64,000 bases of DNA from Paenibacillus sp. J23TS9 (GTDB taxonomy: Bacteria > Bacillota > Bacilli > Paenibacillales > Paenibacillaceae). The number at the start of each line of letters is the position of its first letter. The first letter of the stretch is position 1. The notes under the pieces were generated by a model, which was given only the letters and a program-made list of their open reading frames with translations, searched no databases and was not told the DNA's origin. This document shows positions 7,254-17,821 of the stretch, piece after piece. The translations under genes and the position numbers were made by a program. Where the stretch lies: the NCBI RefSeq assembly GCF_018403225.1, contig NZ_BOSG01000001.1, forward strand, positions 1 to 64,000, in the 5' to 3' direction.

Positions 7254-8330
7254 ATGAGCACACAAGCACTTTCTGTAGTCATTGTAGGATATGGCGGTAT
7301 GGGCAGCTACCATGCCAAACTAATTTTGGACAACAAACGTCTGAAGGTCACAGGTACTTATGATGTACTGGCCTCACGCCAGGAAGCCTCGCGAGAAGAT
7401 GGATATCCAGCATACGAAAGTTATGAAGGTGTATTAAATGATCCGGCGGTCGATGTCATTTTGATTGCTACACCAAACGACGTTCATAAAGAACTGGTTA
7501 TTACTGCGTTGCAACATGGAAAGCATGTCATCTGTGAGAAGCCGGTTACGATGTATGTGAAGGATTTTGAAGAAATGATGGCTGTTGCAGAGAAAGCGGG
7601 ACGCGTACTGATGGTTCATCAAAACCGCCGCTGGGACGAGGACTTCCGAATTATTAAAGAGATGTATGACAAGAAAACGATCGGCGATCTGTTCCAGATT
7701 GAATCCAGAGTACACGGAGCCAACGGTATTCCGGGGGACTGGCGGCATCTGGAAGCTTACGGTGGCGGCATGTTGCTGGATTGGGGTGTCCATCTCCTGG
7801 ACCAGTTCGTATTCATGATCGACAGCAAAATTACAAGCGTAACCAGCCGTCTCAGCTTTATTTTGGGCGACGAAGTTGATGACGGATTTGATGCCGTTCT
7901 GGAATTTGAAAACGGTGTGACTGCCATGGTTGAAGTAGGCACTACCAATTTCATTACACTTCCGCGCTGGTATGTAAAAGGAACAGAAGGGACCGCAGTC
8001 ATTGAGGATTGGTCGCTGACCGGACGTTCCGTCGTTCAGAACCACGAAGTGGGCAAAATCGAACCGAAGCCGATCAAAGCCGGTGTTGGATTGACCAAAA
8101 CGATGGCTCCTCCATCCGAAGAGGCGACTCTGACAGAAGCTCTGCCTAAAGCGTTCGAACACGAGAGCAGCTTTTATGATAACTTTGCAGACGTTGTAGA
8201 AGGCACTGCGGCACCGATTGTTAAAAACGGCGAAGTTCTGCGCGTTCTGAATTTGATTGAAAATGTGTTTAAAGCGGCCCGTACCCGCGAAGTGATCAAA
8301 GATTTCGATATGTATGAGCCAAAAAATTAA
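7254..8330 (+). CDS. Gfo/Idh/MocA family NAD(P)-dependent oxidoreductase
   Basis: 358 residues starting MSTQALSVVI; GGAGAAGGAG lies just upstream, while an upstream in-frame ATG has no such site. The N-terminal Rossmann fold has VGYGGMGSYH (11-20). The family signature EKP is at 95-97, with K96 the usual catalytic lysine, and DWGVHLLD (176-183) supplies the other conserved active-site Asp and His. Members oxidise or reduce sugars, inositols and sugar acids in the cytosol. The substrate cannot be read from sequence. Monocistronic, with a terminator after it. Confidence 0.9.
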   Translation: MSTQALSVVIVGYGGMGSYHAKLILDNKRLKVTGTYDVLASRQEASREDGYPAYESYEGVLNDPAVDVILIATPNDVHKELVITALQHGKHVICEKPVTMYVKDFEEMMAVAEKAGRVLMVHQNRRWDEDFRIIKEMYDKKTIGDLFQIESRVHGANGIPGDWRHLEAYGGGMLLDWGVHLLDQFVFMIDSKITSVTSRLSFILGDEVDDGFDAVLEFENGVTAMVEVGTTNFITLPRWYVKGTEGTAVIEDWSLTGRSVVQNHEVGKIEPKPIKAGVGLTKTMAPPSEEATLTEALPKAFEHESSFYDNFADVVEGTAAPIVKNGEVLRVLNLIENVFKAARTREVIKDFDMYEPKN

Positions 8331-8381
8331 CATGCTGTGCCCAGTGCTTTCATGCATTCATTAAAATAACCGGTAATACAT

Positions 8382-8427
8382 GAAGAGGCTGTTCAATGGT
8401 TATAAGACCGGGACAACCTCTTCTTTA
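8382..8427 (+). terminator. Terminator after the Gfo/Idh/MocA gene
   Basis: GAAGAGGCTGTTC and GGACAACCTCTTC form an imperfect stem, followed by TTTAAAT. Confidence 0.65.
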
Positions 8428-8451
8428 AATAAGTTTTGCTTGCAAAATAAC

Positions 8452-8500
8452 AAAGGGGTGTCCTTCAGGTCGTAATGACCTCTTGGAACACCCCATTTTT
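8452..8500. terminator. Bidirectional terminator between the dehydrogenase and ilvE
   Basis: AAAGGGGTGT and ACACCCCATTTTT flank an inner GGTC/GACC hairpin. A-rich and T-rich tails on the two sides let it end both convergent transcripts. Confidence 0.85.
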
Positions 8501-8513
8501 GAATTGCTCTTAT

Positions 8514-9581
8514 TTAAAAAGTAACGGTCCAGTTTTTTGTGTCTGGCAGGCTGCCGGATTGAAGGCCCGTAATGGTATCATACAGCTTCTGTGACAGTTC
8601 GCCGATTTCGCTGTTATTGACCTCCATCGTATGCTCATTCCAGTGCAGCTCGCCGACCGGCGAAATGACCGCTGCCGTTCCGGTGCCAAAGACTTCTTCG
8701 AGCTCGCCTTGTTTATAGGCATCATAGATTTCTTCAATGGAAAGCTTGCGCTCCTCCACAGGGACTCCCCACTCCTGAAGAAGGGAAAGCACAGAGCTGC
8801 GGGTTACGCCTTCAAGGATGCTGCCGTTAATGGCAGGAGTAATGACCTTGCCGCCGATTTTGAAGAAAATGTTCATGCTGCCGACTTCTTCGATGTATTT
8901 CTTTTCAATGGCATCCAGCCACAGAACCTGAGAGTATCCTTCTTTTTTTGCGTTTTCCTGGGCCTTGATGCTTGCCGCATAGTTGCCTGCCGCTTTCGCA
9001 AAGCCGATTCCGCCGCGAACGGCGCGGGTATAGGAGCTTTCCACATTGATTTTGACGGGCTCAAGGCCGCTGGAATAATAGGCGCCAACCGGCGAAAGGA
9101 TGACCATCAATTGGTAGGTGTAAGAGGAACGCACTCCAAGGCAAGGCTCAGTCGCGATAATAAATGGACGGACATACAGCGAATTTCCCTTTTCTGTCGG
9201 AATCCAGCTTTTATCTACTTCAATCAATTTTTTGATGGCTTGAATGACAAAATCCTCATCGATCTCCGGAATGCCCAGACGATCATTGGAACGATTGAGA
9301 CGCTTCATGTTTTGGTCGGGTCTGAATAGCAGAACCTTCCCGGAATCCGTCAAATAAGCTTTCATGCCTTCGAAAACCGCCTGGCCGTAGTGGAATACCA
9401 TCGCTGCCGGGTCAATAACGATCGGTGCATAAGGGACAATTCGTGGATCATACCAGCCCATATCCTTGTGATAATCCATAATGAACATATGGTCCGTAAA
9501 ATACTTGCCGAAGCTGAGATTTTTGCTGTCTGGTTTCTCGGCCGGCTTGGTGGTTAACTGAACTTTGATCTCCTCGTTCAT
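8514..9581 (-). CDS. ilvE: Branched-chain amino acid aminotransferase
   Basis: 355 residues. It transfers the amino group between leucine, isoleucine or valine and 2-oxoglutarate, the last step of their synthesis, with PLP. The fold-type IV lysine is K196 in FAKAAGNYAAS; EVGSMNIFF and the GVTRSS turn near the cofactor phosphate are present. The start is ATG, with AGGAG 9 bases upstream; an in-frame GTG two codons earlier lies too close to that site. It stands alone, divergent from a LysR gene with inverted repeats between them, which suggests regulation by that protein. Confidence 0.92.
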   Translation of the reverse strand: MNEEIKVQLTTKPAEKPDSKNLSFGKYFTDHMFIMDYHKDMGWYDPRIVPYAPIVIDPAAMVFHYGQAVFEGMKAYLTDSGKVLLFRPDQNMKRLNRSNDRLGIPEIDEDFVIQAIKKLIEVDKSWIPTEKGNSLYVRPFIIATEPCLGVRSSYTYQLMVILSPVGAYYSSGLEPVKINVESSYTRAVRGGIGFAKAAGNYAASIKAQENAKKEGYSQVLWLDAIEKKYIEEVGSMNIFFKIGGKVITPAINGSILEGVTRSSVLSLLQEWGVPVEERKLSIEEIYDAYKQGELEEVFGTGTAAVISPVGELHWNEHTMEVNNSEIGELSQKLYDTITGLQSGSLPDTKNWTVTF

Positions 9582-9613
9582 GGTCACGCGCTCCTATCGT
9601 ACGTATATAATAT

Positions 9614-9629
9614 GTTTACTATAGTTAAC
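9614..9629. promoter_or_regulatory. Inverted repeat in the ilvE-lysR intergenic region (ilvE side)
   Basis: GTTTACTATAGTTAAC is a 16-bp palindrome with one mismatched pair. It shares the ACTAT / ATAGT arms with the site at 9669-9683, and lies 33 bp upstream of the ilvE start. Confidence 0.5.
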
Positions 9630-9668
9630 AAAAAATGATTGGTCAATTCAATGTTATCAATTAAAATA

Positions 9669-9683
9669 ATAGTTATCAACTAT
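9669..9683. promoter_or_regulatory. LysR-type box near the lysR start
   Basis: ATAGTT-ATC-AACTAT is a perfect 15-bp inverted repeat with the T-N11-A form typical of LysR-family sites, 16 bp before the regulator's ATG. Probable autoregulatory site. Confidence 0.6.
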
Positions 9684-9699
9684 AATGGAGGATCGGACC

Positions 9700-10602
9700 A
9701 TGGACTTTCGTCTGCTTGAATATTTTATGGCAGTCTGTGAGGAACTTCATTTTACCAAGGCCGCTGTAAAGCTTGGAATCAGTCAGCCTACGCTCAGTCA
9801 GCAAATACGGTTGTTAGAAGAAAGAGTGGGTACGCCACTGTTCCGCCGCATTGGTAAACGCAATTTTCTTACGGAAGCGGGGCAGACGTTAAGGGAGCAT
9901 ACGCAAAATATTTTTCATGAGCTTGAGCAAGCGCAGACCGAGATTAATGAGCTTAAAGGAATGGCCCGCGGGAAACTGAGGATCGGATGCTCGGGCAATC
10001 ATCTGCTGACGCAAACCCTGATTTCTTTTCATCAAAAGGCGCCTGGAATCTCCATCTCGGTGCATGAGCTCGCGACAGAAGAGACCAAAAATGGTCTGCT
10101 GGAGAATAAACTGGATCTTGGAGTGGTTTTTTTGCCATTGGATGATGAACACCTGGTCAGCATGGAGCTGTACAACGAGGAGCTTAGTCTCGCGGTTTCC
10201 ACCTTGCACCGGCTTGCCTGGAATGAATCGGTCATGCTGAAGGAGCTCGTTCAGGAGCCTCTCGTATTGTTTCCGGAAAAGTTTCTGGTACGGCAAATGA
10301 TCGACGCCTACAGTAAACAAGCAGGCATTCGCCTGCAGCCGATCATCGAGCTGTCTACCATGGACTCCATGCTGCAGCTGGTCCGTCTCAGTGTGGGGGC
10401 CACGATTCTGCCCAAATCCTATTTGAAATCCATGATTCACTCGGATCTTCATATCATCCCCATCGTTAACCCGGTGCTTCAGAAAAAGGTCGGCCTTGTC
10501 TACCGCAAGCAGAAGTTTATGAACGCTTCGATGCTTGCTTTTATCCGTGAACTCACGCAAACCTTTAATCCGTCCGATCCTGTCGGAAATTCGCTGTCGT
10601 AA
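9700..10602 (+). CDS. LysR family transcriptional regulator
   Basis: 300 residues starting MDFRLLEYFM after GGAGG. Residues 1-60 are the LysR winged helix (FTKAAVKLGISQPTLSQQIR). Residues about 90-290 are the two-lobed effector domain (GKLRIGCSGNHLL, LDLGVVFLPL, GATILPKSYL). It is divergent from ilvE, and related inverted repeats lie in the 118-bp gap, so ilvE is the likely target and a branched-chain amino or keto acid a possible effector. Both are inferences. Confidence 0.9.
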   Translation: MDFRLLEYFMAVCEELHFTKAAVKLGISQPTLSQQIRLLEERVGTPLFRRIGKRNFLTEAGQTLREHTQNIFHELEQAQTEINELKGMARGKLRIGCSGNHLLTQTLISFHQKAPGISISVHELATEETKNGLLENKLDLGVVFLPLDDEHLVSMELYNEELSLAVSTLHRLAWNESVMLKELVQEPLVLFPEKFLVRQMIDAYSKQAGIRLQPIIELSTMDSMLQLVRLSVGATILPKSYLKSMIHSDLHIIPIVNPVLQKKVGLVYRKQKFMNASMLAFIRELTQTFNPSDPVGNSLS

Positions 10603-10646
10603 ACGGACTCTTTCAAAACGCGCGCCTACTTCTTTCAAGAGGGTCA

Positions 10647-10676
10647 TAGACTTGATAGGAAGTTTTACATTATAAT
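10647..10676 (+). promoter_or_regulatory. Candidate promoter of the ruvCAB operon
   Basis: TAGACT at 10647-10652 and TATAAT at 10671-10676 with an 18-bp spacer, about 50 bp before the ruvC start. Confidence 0.5.
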
Positions 10677-10725
10677 GAAGAGAACGAATACATATGTTCG
10701 CTTTATGGCAAGGGAGAGAGTTCAT

Positions 10726-11229
10726 TTGCGTATTTTAGGAATTGACCCGGGAATTGCGATTGTCGGCTTTGGATTTATCGATAAGGTCGGCAGCAAAGTG
10801 ACTCCGGTACAATATGGTTGTATTCAGACGGAAGCACATACACCCGATGAAGAGAGGCTGCTGCATGTATATGAAGCCATGCTACAGCTCATTGACAAAT
10901 ATAAACCGGACAGCGTTGCTTTTGAAAAGCTGTTCTTCAACCGGAACGTAACGACCGCGATGTCGGTCAGCCAGGCACGTGGGGTTCTGATTTTGGCTGC
11001 AACGCAGCGCGGCTTGCCTATAGGTGAATATACACCAATGCAGGTTAAGCAGGCTGTTGTAGGCTACGGCAAAGCCGAGAAGAAGCAGGTTCAGGAAATG
11101 GTACGGATGTTCTTGCGGCTGCAGGTTGTGCCTAAACCCGATGATGTGGCGGATGCCCTGGCGGTGGCGATTTGCCATGCCCATTCGTATACTTTAAATT
11201 CCAAGATAAATGAGGTATTGCGAAAATGA
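10726..11229 (+). CDS. ruvC: Holliday junction endonuclease RuvC
   Basis: 167 residues from a TTG start after AGGGAGAGAG. This start places the catalytic acids where expected: D7 (GIDPG), E67 (AFEKLFF), D140 and D143 (PDDVADALA). RuvC cuts Holliday junctions symmetrically as a dimer with RuvAB. Its stop overlaps the ruvA start by four bases (ATGA). B. subtilis lacks ruvC and uses RecU, so its presence is a taxonomic clue. Confidence 0.95.
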   Translation: MRILGIDPGIAIVGFGFIDKVGSKVTPVQYGCIQTEAHTPDEERLLHVYEAMLQLIDKYKPDSVAFEKLFFNRNVTTAMSVSQARGVLILAATQRGLPIGEYTPMQVKQAVVGYGKAEKKQVQEMVRMFLRLQVVPKPDDVADALAVAICHAHSYTLNSKINEVLRK

Positions 11230-11840
11230 TCGATTTTTTAAGAGGACCTGTCGCTCATCTGGAGAATGAATATATTGTACTTGACGTTCAAGGGGTGGGA
11301 TACCGCGTATTCTGCCCTAATCCTTTTATATTTGCCAAATCAGAAGGCCCTGTGACAGTATACACGCATCATCATGTGCGTGAGGATGCTATGCTGCTGT
11401 TTGGTTTTCCTACCCGTGAAGAGCAGAAGCTGTTCCGCAAGCTGATTGATGTATCCGGTATCGGTCCCAAGGTAGCGCTGGGAATACTCGCTGGAGGTAC
11501 ACCGGATCATGTGGTGACGGCGATTTATCAGGAGAACATTACGTTCCTGACCAAGCTCCCCGGGATCGGCAAGAAAACGGCGCAGCGCATGATCCTGGAT
11601 TTGAAGGACAAGCTGGACGGATTCGGTACTGCCTCCATGGCTACGGGGCTGTTTGCAATACCGGAGCCGCAGGAAGGGGATGGATCAGCCTGGTCGGAAG
11701 CGCGTGAAGGTCTTAAGGCACTCGGCTATACCGATCCGGAGCTGGACCGCGTGTGGCTTAGAATCAAGGATGACACGTCGTTTGGGGATTCGGTGGATGT
11801 ATTGATGAAGAAGGCGCTTAAGCTGCTCTATGCAGGTTAG
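11226..11840 (+). CDS. ruvA: Holliday junction branch migration protein RuvA
   Basis: 204 residues. It has the OB-fold N-terminus (MIDFLRGPVAHLENEYIVLD), two helix-hairpin-helix motifs (VSGIGPKVALGIL, LPGIGKKTAQRMI) and a C-terminal domain that contacts RuvB (ALKALGY-type motif, EGLKALGYTD). RuvA tetramers hold the four-way junction and load RuvB. Translationally coupled to ruvC. Confidence 0.96.
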   Translation: MIDFLRGPVAHLENEYIVLDVQGVGYRVFCPNPFIFAKSEGPVTVYTHHHVREDAMLLFGFPTREEQKLFRKLIDVSGIGPKVALGILAGGTPDHVVTAIYQENITFLTKLPGIGKKTAQRMILDLKDKLDGFGTASMATGLFAIPEPQEGDGSAWSEAREGLKALGYTDPELDRVWLRIKDDTSFGDSVDVLMKKALKLLYAG

Positions 11841-11875
11841 TAGAGCAATAGTGCTGCAGAAAGAGGGCGACACAA

Positions 11876-12880
11876 ATGGATGACCGTATTATCTCGGCTA
11901 ATCTAATGATGGATGACCAGGCGGTGGAGCTCAGTCTTCGCCCCCGGTATTTAAATGAATATATTGGACAGAACCAGATCAAGGAAAATTTGAAGATTTA
12001 CATCGAGGCCGCAAAAATGCGGAACGAGGCTTTAGACCATGTGCTGCTGTATGGACCTCCGGGGCTTGGCAAAACAACGCTGGCTAATATTATTGCAAAT
12101 GAGCTTGGGGTGAATCTGCGCACTACATCCGGTCCTGCCATTGAACGGCCTGGTGATCTGGCAGCGCTTCTGACCAATCTGCAGGAAGGCGATGTGCTGT
12201 TTATAGATGAAATTCATCGGCTGCACCGGACTGTGGAGGAGGTGCTGTATCCGGCGATGGAGGACTTTGCGCTGGATATTATGATTGGCAAAGGCCCGAG
12301 TGCTCGCTCAGTGCGCCTGGATCTGCCTCCATTTACGTTGATTGGGGCTACGACCCGTGCCGGGCTTTTGTCTGCTCCGCTTCGCGACCGTTTCGGCGTC
12401 GTCAGCCGTCTCGAGTTTTATACGGTAGATGAGCTCAGCTATATCGTATCGCGAGGAGCTGATATTTTTGGCATTGAAATCGTGGGGGATGCTGCCGAAG
12501 AGATTGCCCTGCGTTCCAGAGGGACTCCTCGTATTGCTAACCGTTTGCTGAAACGGGTACGTGATTATGCCCAGGTTCGCGGTGACGGGATGATTACGCC
12601 GACCATCGCGGAGGAATCGCTGAAGATGCTTCAGGTGGATCCGCGTGGATTGGATCAGATCGATTATAAAATGCTCACGGCGATGATCAACAGCTTTAGA
12701 GGCGGGCCCGTTGGACTGGATACCATTGCGGCTACCATAGGGGAAGAAAGCCAGACCATCGAGGATGTGTATGAGCCATATTTGCTGCAGATCGGGTTTC
12801 TGCAGCGGACTCCACGCGGCAGAATGGTTACGGCTGCGGCATATCAGCATTTGGGATTGCCGATGCCGGAAATCCGCTGA
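11876..12880 (+). CDS. ruvB: Holliday junction branch migration ATPase RuvB
   Basis: 334 residues. AAA+ ATPase with Walker [11 protein letters not shown] (60-69), Walker [11 protein letters not shown], sensor 1 GATTRAG and arginine finger region LRDRFG, and a C-terminal winged helix ([16 protein letters not shown]) for DNA. It pumps DNA through the RuvA-junction complex. It lies 35 bases after ruvA. Confidence 0.97.
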   Translation: MDDRIISANLMMDDQAVELSLRPRYLNEYIGQNQIKENLKIYIEAAKMRNEALDHVLLYGPPGLGKTTLANIIANELGVNLRTTSGPAIERPGDLAALLTNLQEGDVLFIDEIHRLHRTVEEVLYPAMEDFALDIMIGKGPSARSVRLDLPPFTLIGATTRAGLLSAPLRDRFGVVSRLEFYTVDELSYIVSRGADIFGIEIVGDAAEEIALRSRGTPRIANRLLKRVRDYAQVRGDGMITPTIAEESLKMLQVDPRGLDQIDYKMLTAMINSFRGGPVGLDTIAATIGEESQTIEDVYEPYLLQIGFLQRTPRGRMVTAAAYQHLGLPMPEIR

Positions 12881-13015
12881 TTGCAGCGGGGCATCCAATC
12901 ATACTTAGTACTTGTTCTACAATGGCATGATCCATCGCCACAGCCTCATTACGTACAATATCCAATAATATTGAATTTTCATAGACTTCATGGGATGCAA
13001 GGAGGAAAATAGCGA

Positions 13016-15118
13016 GTGGGAAATGTAACGGTACCTAGAGTTGTAGCATGGTGTGGTAAAGGGCTGCTGGCTGCTCTGCTAGTGGCTGGAAGCTTCCAGC
13101 TGCCCGGCAAGGCTGCTGCCCTTCCGGTCGATCATATACGTGTAGGCATGTTTATGGATTTAGGCAGCACTTATAAATCAACGACGGCGGCAGTAACTCT
13201 CTCTTCCGGGCAAGCCTGGACGGTAGGCTTTAACACGCCGGCCGGGCATTCAAACCTGATTACGCTTGGGTCAGGTGAACAGGCCCGATTCAGTGTAGAC
13301 GGATTCAGAATCAAGGTGCTCGAAACAGCAGATCTGTCCACGGTCACAGAAGCCTATAAAAAACTGGCAGCCACGGCGGACAAGCCTTTAATATTTGCGG
13401 CCACGTCGAGTGGGGGCCAAGTATACCAGTTGTATACGGGGTATTATGCCAGTGAACAGACAGCAGCATCGGCTCTAGCCCGGGCTGCAAAAACCGCTTC
13501 AGCCTATTTGAATGGACAGACACCCGCAGTGAAAGGACCCAAGCATTTATCGGCAGGTACATACGCTACTGAAGCGCAGGCAGCATCTGCTGTAAGTACG
13601 ATCAAGGCTGCTGGGTTCGATGCCATGGTTGCTCTGGAGCAAACCTCTGACGGAGGCAGCCGTTATGCTGCCTGGGTCGGGGAGGCAGGGAATGATAATG
13701 AACTGGAAGCTCTGCGCAGTTCCGTCAGCGCCAAACTCCCGCAGCTGACATTGTCGAATGTGGACTCCAATCTTCCGGCTTTCATCATTCGTCAGGATGT
13801 GAGCCTGGGACAGGCTGTGAATCATTATCAGCTAAGCGGCAATGATGCCAAGGGCTGGATTGAAAACGGCGGTTCGGAAATTAAGGTGGCCGAAAGATCA
13901 GGCCGTTCCTATCGGGGCGCGATGGAAATAAGCTCCCTTAACGGCCAGCTGGCGTTGGTGAATGATCTGCCATTCGAGCAGTATTTATATTCGGTTGTTG
14001 GTGGTGAAGTGCCTTCCTCTTGGCCCGCGGACGCTTTGAAGGCCCAGGCCGTAGCGGCACGCAGCTATGCAGAGTTCCAAGCGGGGCAGAGCAGCAGGTT
14101 TAAAATTGCCGACGTGGTGGATACAACACTTAGCCAGGCTTATAACGGGATTTCATCCGAATCTGCGAGTGTGATTCAGGCAGTCGATGCAACACAGGGA
14201 GAAGTTATTCTTAAAGACGGCAAGGTTGTGGAAGCTGTGTTTTCCTCCAATGCCGGCGGTGTATCCGCTGATCCGTCCGAAGTATGGAACAGCGGTGGAG
14301 ATGCCTTTGCCAGTGTTCCAAGTGAAGGCGATGAAGCTGCCGTAAAGGGTCAAAAAATGTGGTATCATGTTCTTCTGTCCTCCGGTGCGAGCGGTTTTAT
14401 CCGTGAAGATAATGCGAAGGAAACCGGAACATTAACCGGCGGTGGGCTGGCGAAACTAACAGTAACGGCGAAGGATACGAATGTCCGACCGCTGCCGCTG
14501 ATACAGTCAGATGCCAGTCCGGTGGCCAAGATGAATCCCGGAGATACGGCTATTGTACTGGAAAAGGTCCAGGAATCAGGCACTTACTCGTGGGTACGTG
14601 GCCCTTATTCATCAGCAGAGCTGGTGAAGAGTCTTCAAGGCAAAACCTCAACGGCGGCTCCTTCCTCGATCACTACCTTGGAAGTGACCAAGAGGGGGCC
14701 GTCCGGCCGTGCGACAGAGATTAAGGCTAATGGCCAGATTCTCGATGTGAAATATCCTGATATGTTCCGTTCCGCGTTGAACGGACTTCCAAGCACGTTG
14801 TTTGATATTGTACCGACAGGAAGCTATACTGTACTGAGTGCAAATGGCACAACATCCAAAATCACCGGTTCGTCCAGCATGACCGTGCTCTCAGCCTCTG
14901 GTCAGAGCACCTTACAGGGAAGTGGAACGGTGGTTATGAACGGAAACCAAAGTGCTCGCAGTATTGATTCTGGCGAAGGCTTTATGTTTGTAGGCAGAGG
15001 CAATGGTCACGGACTTGGACTCTCGCAATGGGGAGCCAAAGGAATGGCAGATGCAGGGTATGGTTATCAGGATATTTTGAAACACTATTATCAGAACGTT
15101 ACTATTACTAAGGAATGA
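13016..15118 (+). CDS. SpoIID/LytB-domain protein with SPOR-like region
   Basis: 700 residues with a GTG start after AAGGAGGAAAATA. A signal peptide (about 1-35, ending near GKAAA) exports it. Residues about 110-240 look like SPOR-type repeats (YYASEQTAASALARA, TYATEAQAASAVSTI) that bind glycan. Residues about 300-440 hold the SpoIID domain (PFEQYLYSVVGGEVPSSWP, ALKAQAVAARSYA), continued at the C-terminus (GRGNGHGLGLSQWG). SpoIID is a lytic transglycosylase that works on stripped peptidoglycan during engulfment. This protein is about twice the size of B. subtilis SpoIID, so it is a LytB-type relative and not necessarily SpoIID itself. Confidence 0.85.
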   Translation: MGNVTVPRVVAWCGKGLLAALLVAGSFQLPGKAAALPVDHIRVGMFMDLGSTYKSTTAAVTLSSGQAWTVGFNTPAGHSNLITLGSGEQARFSVDGFRIKVLETADLSTVTEAYKKLAATADKPLIFAATSSGGQVYQLYTGYYASEQTAASALARAAKTASAYLNGQTPAVKGPKHLSAGTYATEAQAASAVSTIKAAGFDAMVALEQTSDGGSRYAAWVGEAGNDNELEALRSSVSAKLPQLTLSNVDSNLPAFIIRQDVSLGQAVNHYQLSGNDAKGWIENGGSEIKVAERSGRSYRGAMEISSLNGQLALVNDLPFEQYLYSVVGGEVPSSWPADALKAQAVAARSYAEFQAGQSSRFKIADVVDTTLSQAYNGISSESASVIQAVDATQGEVILKDGKVVEAVFSSNAGGVSADPSEVWNSGGDAFASVPSEGDEAAVKGQKMWYHVLLSSGASGFIREDNAKETGTLTGGGLAKLTVTAKDTNVRPLPLIQSDASPVAKMNPGDTAIVLEKVQESGTYSWVRGPYSSAELVKSLQGKTSTAAPSSITTLEVTKRGPSGRATEIKANGQILDVKYPDMFRSALNGLPSTLFDIVPTGSYTVLSANGTTSKITGSSSMTVLSASGQSTLQGSGTVVMNGNQSARSIDSGEGFMFVGRGNGHGLGLSQWGAKGMADAGYGYQDILKHYYQNVTITKE

Positions 15119-15124
15119 CGCAAT

Positions 15125-16153
15125 ATGAATGTAGATTTGTATGATTTTGATTTACCCGAAGAATTGATTGCCCAGACTCCATTGCTGGAGCGTACCGCCT
15201 CACGATTACTGACATTGGATAAGAGGGACGGAAAGATCGCCCATCACACCTTCAAGGATATCGTCGAACAACTGCAATCCGGTGATACGCTTGTTCTCAA
15301 TGATACGCGTGTGATTCCTGCAAGATTGTTTGGAACAAAAGAGGATACAGGTGCCAAGGCAGAAGTGCTGCTCCTGAAAAACCTCGGTGAGGACCGCTGG
15401 GAGGCGCTTGTTAAGCCGGGCAAAAAGCTTAAATCGGGCAGCGTAATTGTATTCGGTGATGAATTAAAGGCAGTTATTGAAGAAGAAGGCGACATGGGGG
15501 AGCGGGTGCTTAGATTCTCCTATAACGGAATTTTTCAAGAGATTTTGGACCGGTTGGGGCAGATGCCTCTTCCTCCTTATATAAAAGAGAAGCTGAATGA
15601 CAAGGAACGTTATCAAACCGTTTATTCACGCCATGAAGGGTCTGCGGCGGCACCGACAGCGGGTCTGCATTTTACGAAGGAGCTTCTGGAAGAGATCCGG
15701 AACAAGGGCGTTACCATAGCCTACCTTACGCTTCATGTCGGACTTGGCACGTTTCGTCCGATGTCTGTCGAACGGGTAGAAGATCATGTCATGCATGCGG
15801 AATATTATTCCGTCTCCCAGGAAACGGCGGATATTCTGAACAAGGCACGTGACCGGGGTGGTCGCATTATTGCGGTCGGGACAACTTCATGCCGGACGCT
15901 GGAAACGGTGGGTAACCGTTTTAAAGGAGGCTCACTTGAGCCTTGCAACGGGTGGACGGATATTTTCATGTATCCGGGCTATGAATTTACGGTTGTCGAT
16001 GCTCTGATCACAAACTTTCATTTGCCGAAGTCCACGCTGGTGATGCTGGTTAGCGCACTGGCTGGTCGGGAGCATATCTTGCACGCGTACGAAGAAGCCA
16101 TCAAGGAAAAGTACCGCTTTTTCAGCTTCGGGGACGCTATGTTTATTTATTAA
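15125..16153 (+). CDS. queA: tRNA preQ1(34) S-adenosylmethionine ribosyltransferase-isomerase
   Basis: 342 residues, the full family length. It moves the ribosyl part of SAM onto preQ1 at tRNA position 34 to make epoxyqueuosine. Conserved motifs include [32 protein letters not shown] and APTAGLHFT. It begins 7 bases after the SpoIID-like gene and is followed by tgt, the standard pair. Confidence 0.96.
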   Translation: MNVDLYDFDLPEELIAQTPLLERTASRLLTLDKRDGKIAHHTFKDIVEQLQSGDTLVLNDTRVIPARLFGTKEDTGAKAEVLLLKNLGEDRWEALVKPGKKLKSGSVIVFGDELKAVIEEEGDMGERVLRFSYNGIFQEILDRLGQMPLPPYIKEKLNDKERYQTVYSRHEGSAAAPTAGLHFTKELLEEIRNKGVTIAYLTLHVGLGTFRPMSVERVEDHVMHAEYYSVSQETADILNKARDRGGRIIAVGTTSCRTLETVGNRFKGGSLEPCNGWTDIFMYPGYEFTVVDALITNFHLPKSTLVMLVSALAGREHILHAYEEAIKEKYRFFSFGDAMFIY

Positions 16154-16174
16154 GTCCGGTTCAACGGGATATAA

Positions 16175-17329
<1,155 letters not shown>

Positions 17330-17395
17330 ACAGGGATTTTCTTGAAATCCTGAAACAGCATTAACGGGGTTAGTCCATGAAAGGGGGGAAAGAGT

Positions 17396-17722
17396 ATGTT
17401 TGAAAGTTTTGAATTGGCAGCAGCTGCAGGTACCGGTGGCGGAAGCAGCATTGTCAGCTTAGTTTTGCCACTCGTGTTGATGTTCGCGATCTTTTATTTC
17501 CTGCTTATCCGTCCTCAGCAAAAGAAACAAAAAAATCGTAATTCGATGCTTGGTGGATTGAAAAAGGGAGATAAGGTTGTGACGATTGGTGGGCTCCACG
17601 GGACCATCATGGAAATCACGGATGACATTGTGGTACTGCGTGTGAATGATGTAACTAAGCTTACATTTGACCGCGGATCCATTAGTCATGCAACCAGCAG
17701 CGCAAATGATGGTGAAGCGTAA
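17396..17722 (+). CDS. yajC: Preprotein translocase subunit YajC
   Basis: 108 residues: a single membrane helix (about 22-42, SLVLPLVLMFAIFYFLLIRP) followed by a small cytosolic domain (QQKKQKNRNSMLGGLKKGDKVVTIGG). It associates with SecDF. It follows AAAGGGGGGAAA and ends the queA-tgt-yajC unit; a terminator follows. Confidence 0.95.
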   Translation: MFESFELAAAAGTGGGSSIVSLVLPLVLMFAIFYFLLIRPQQKKQKNRNSMLGGLKKGDKVVTIGGLHGTIMEITDDIVVLRVNDVTKLTFDRGSISHATSSANDGEA

Positions 17723-17771
17723 GCTGAAACTGACATACACTATGATTGTATAAACTTACTTATATCTTTAA

Positions 17772-17806
17772 AAAGAGGCAGTTCCCTTAGGGAACTGCCT
17801 CTTTTT
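17772..17806 (+). terminator. Terminator after yajC
   Basis: AAAGAGGCAGTTCCC pairs perfectly with GGGAACTGCCTCTTT around TTA, then T-rich. It can also end the convergent PAP2 gene. Confidence 0.93.
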
Positions 17807-17821
17807 GCTTATCACATTATA

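Noticed and set aside
8631..9329. 232-codon plus-strand frame opposite ilvE
   Set aside because: An antisense shadow of a well-supported aminotransferase; low-complexity product without family motifs. Similar long shadows lie opposite the Gfo/Idh gene, tgt, aspS and tcdA.
12881..13015. Sigma-E promoter before the SpoIID-like gene
   Set aside because: A GTACAATA string at about 12954 resembles a -10, but no matching -35 lies at the right distance.
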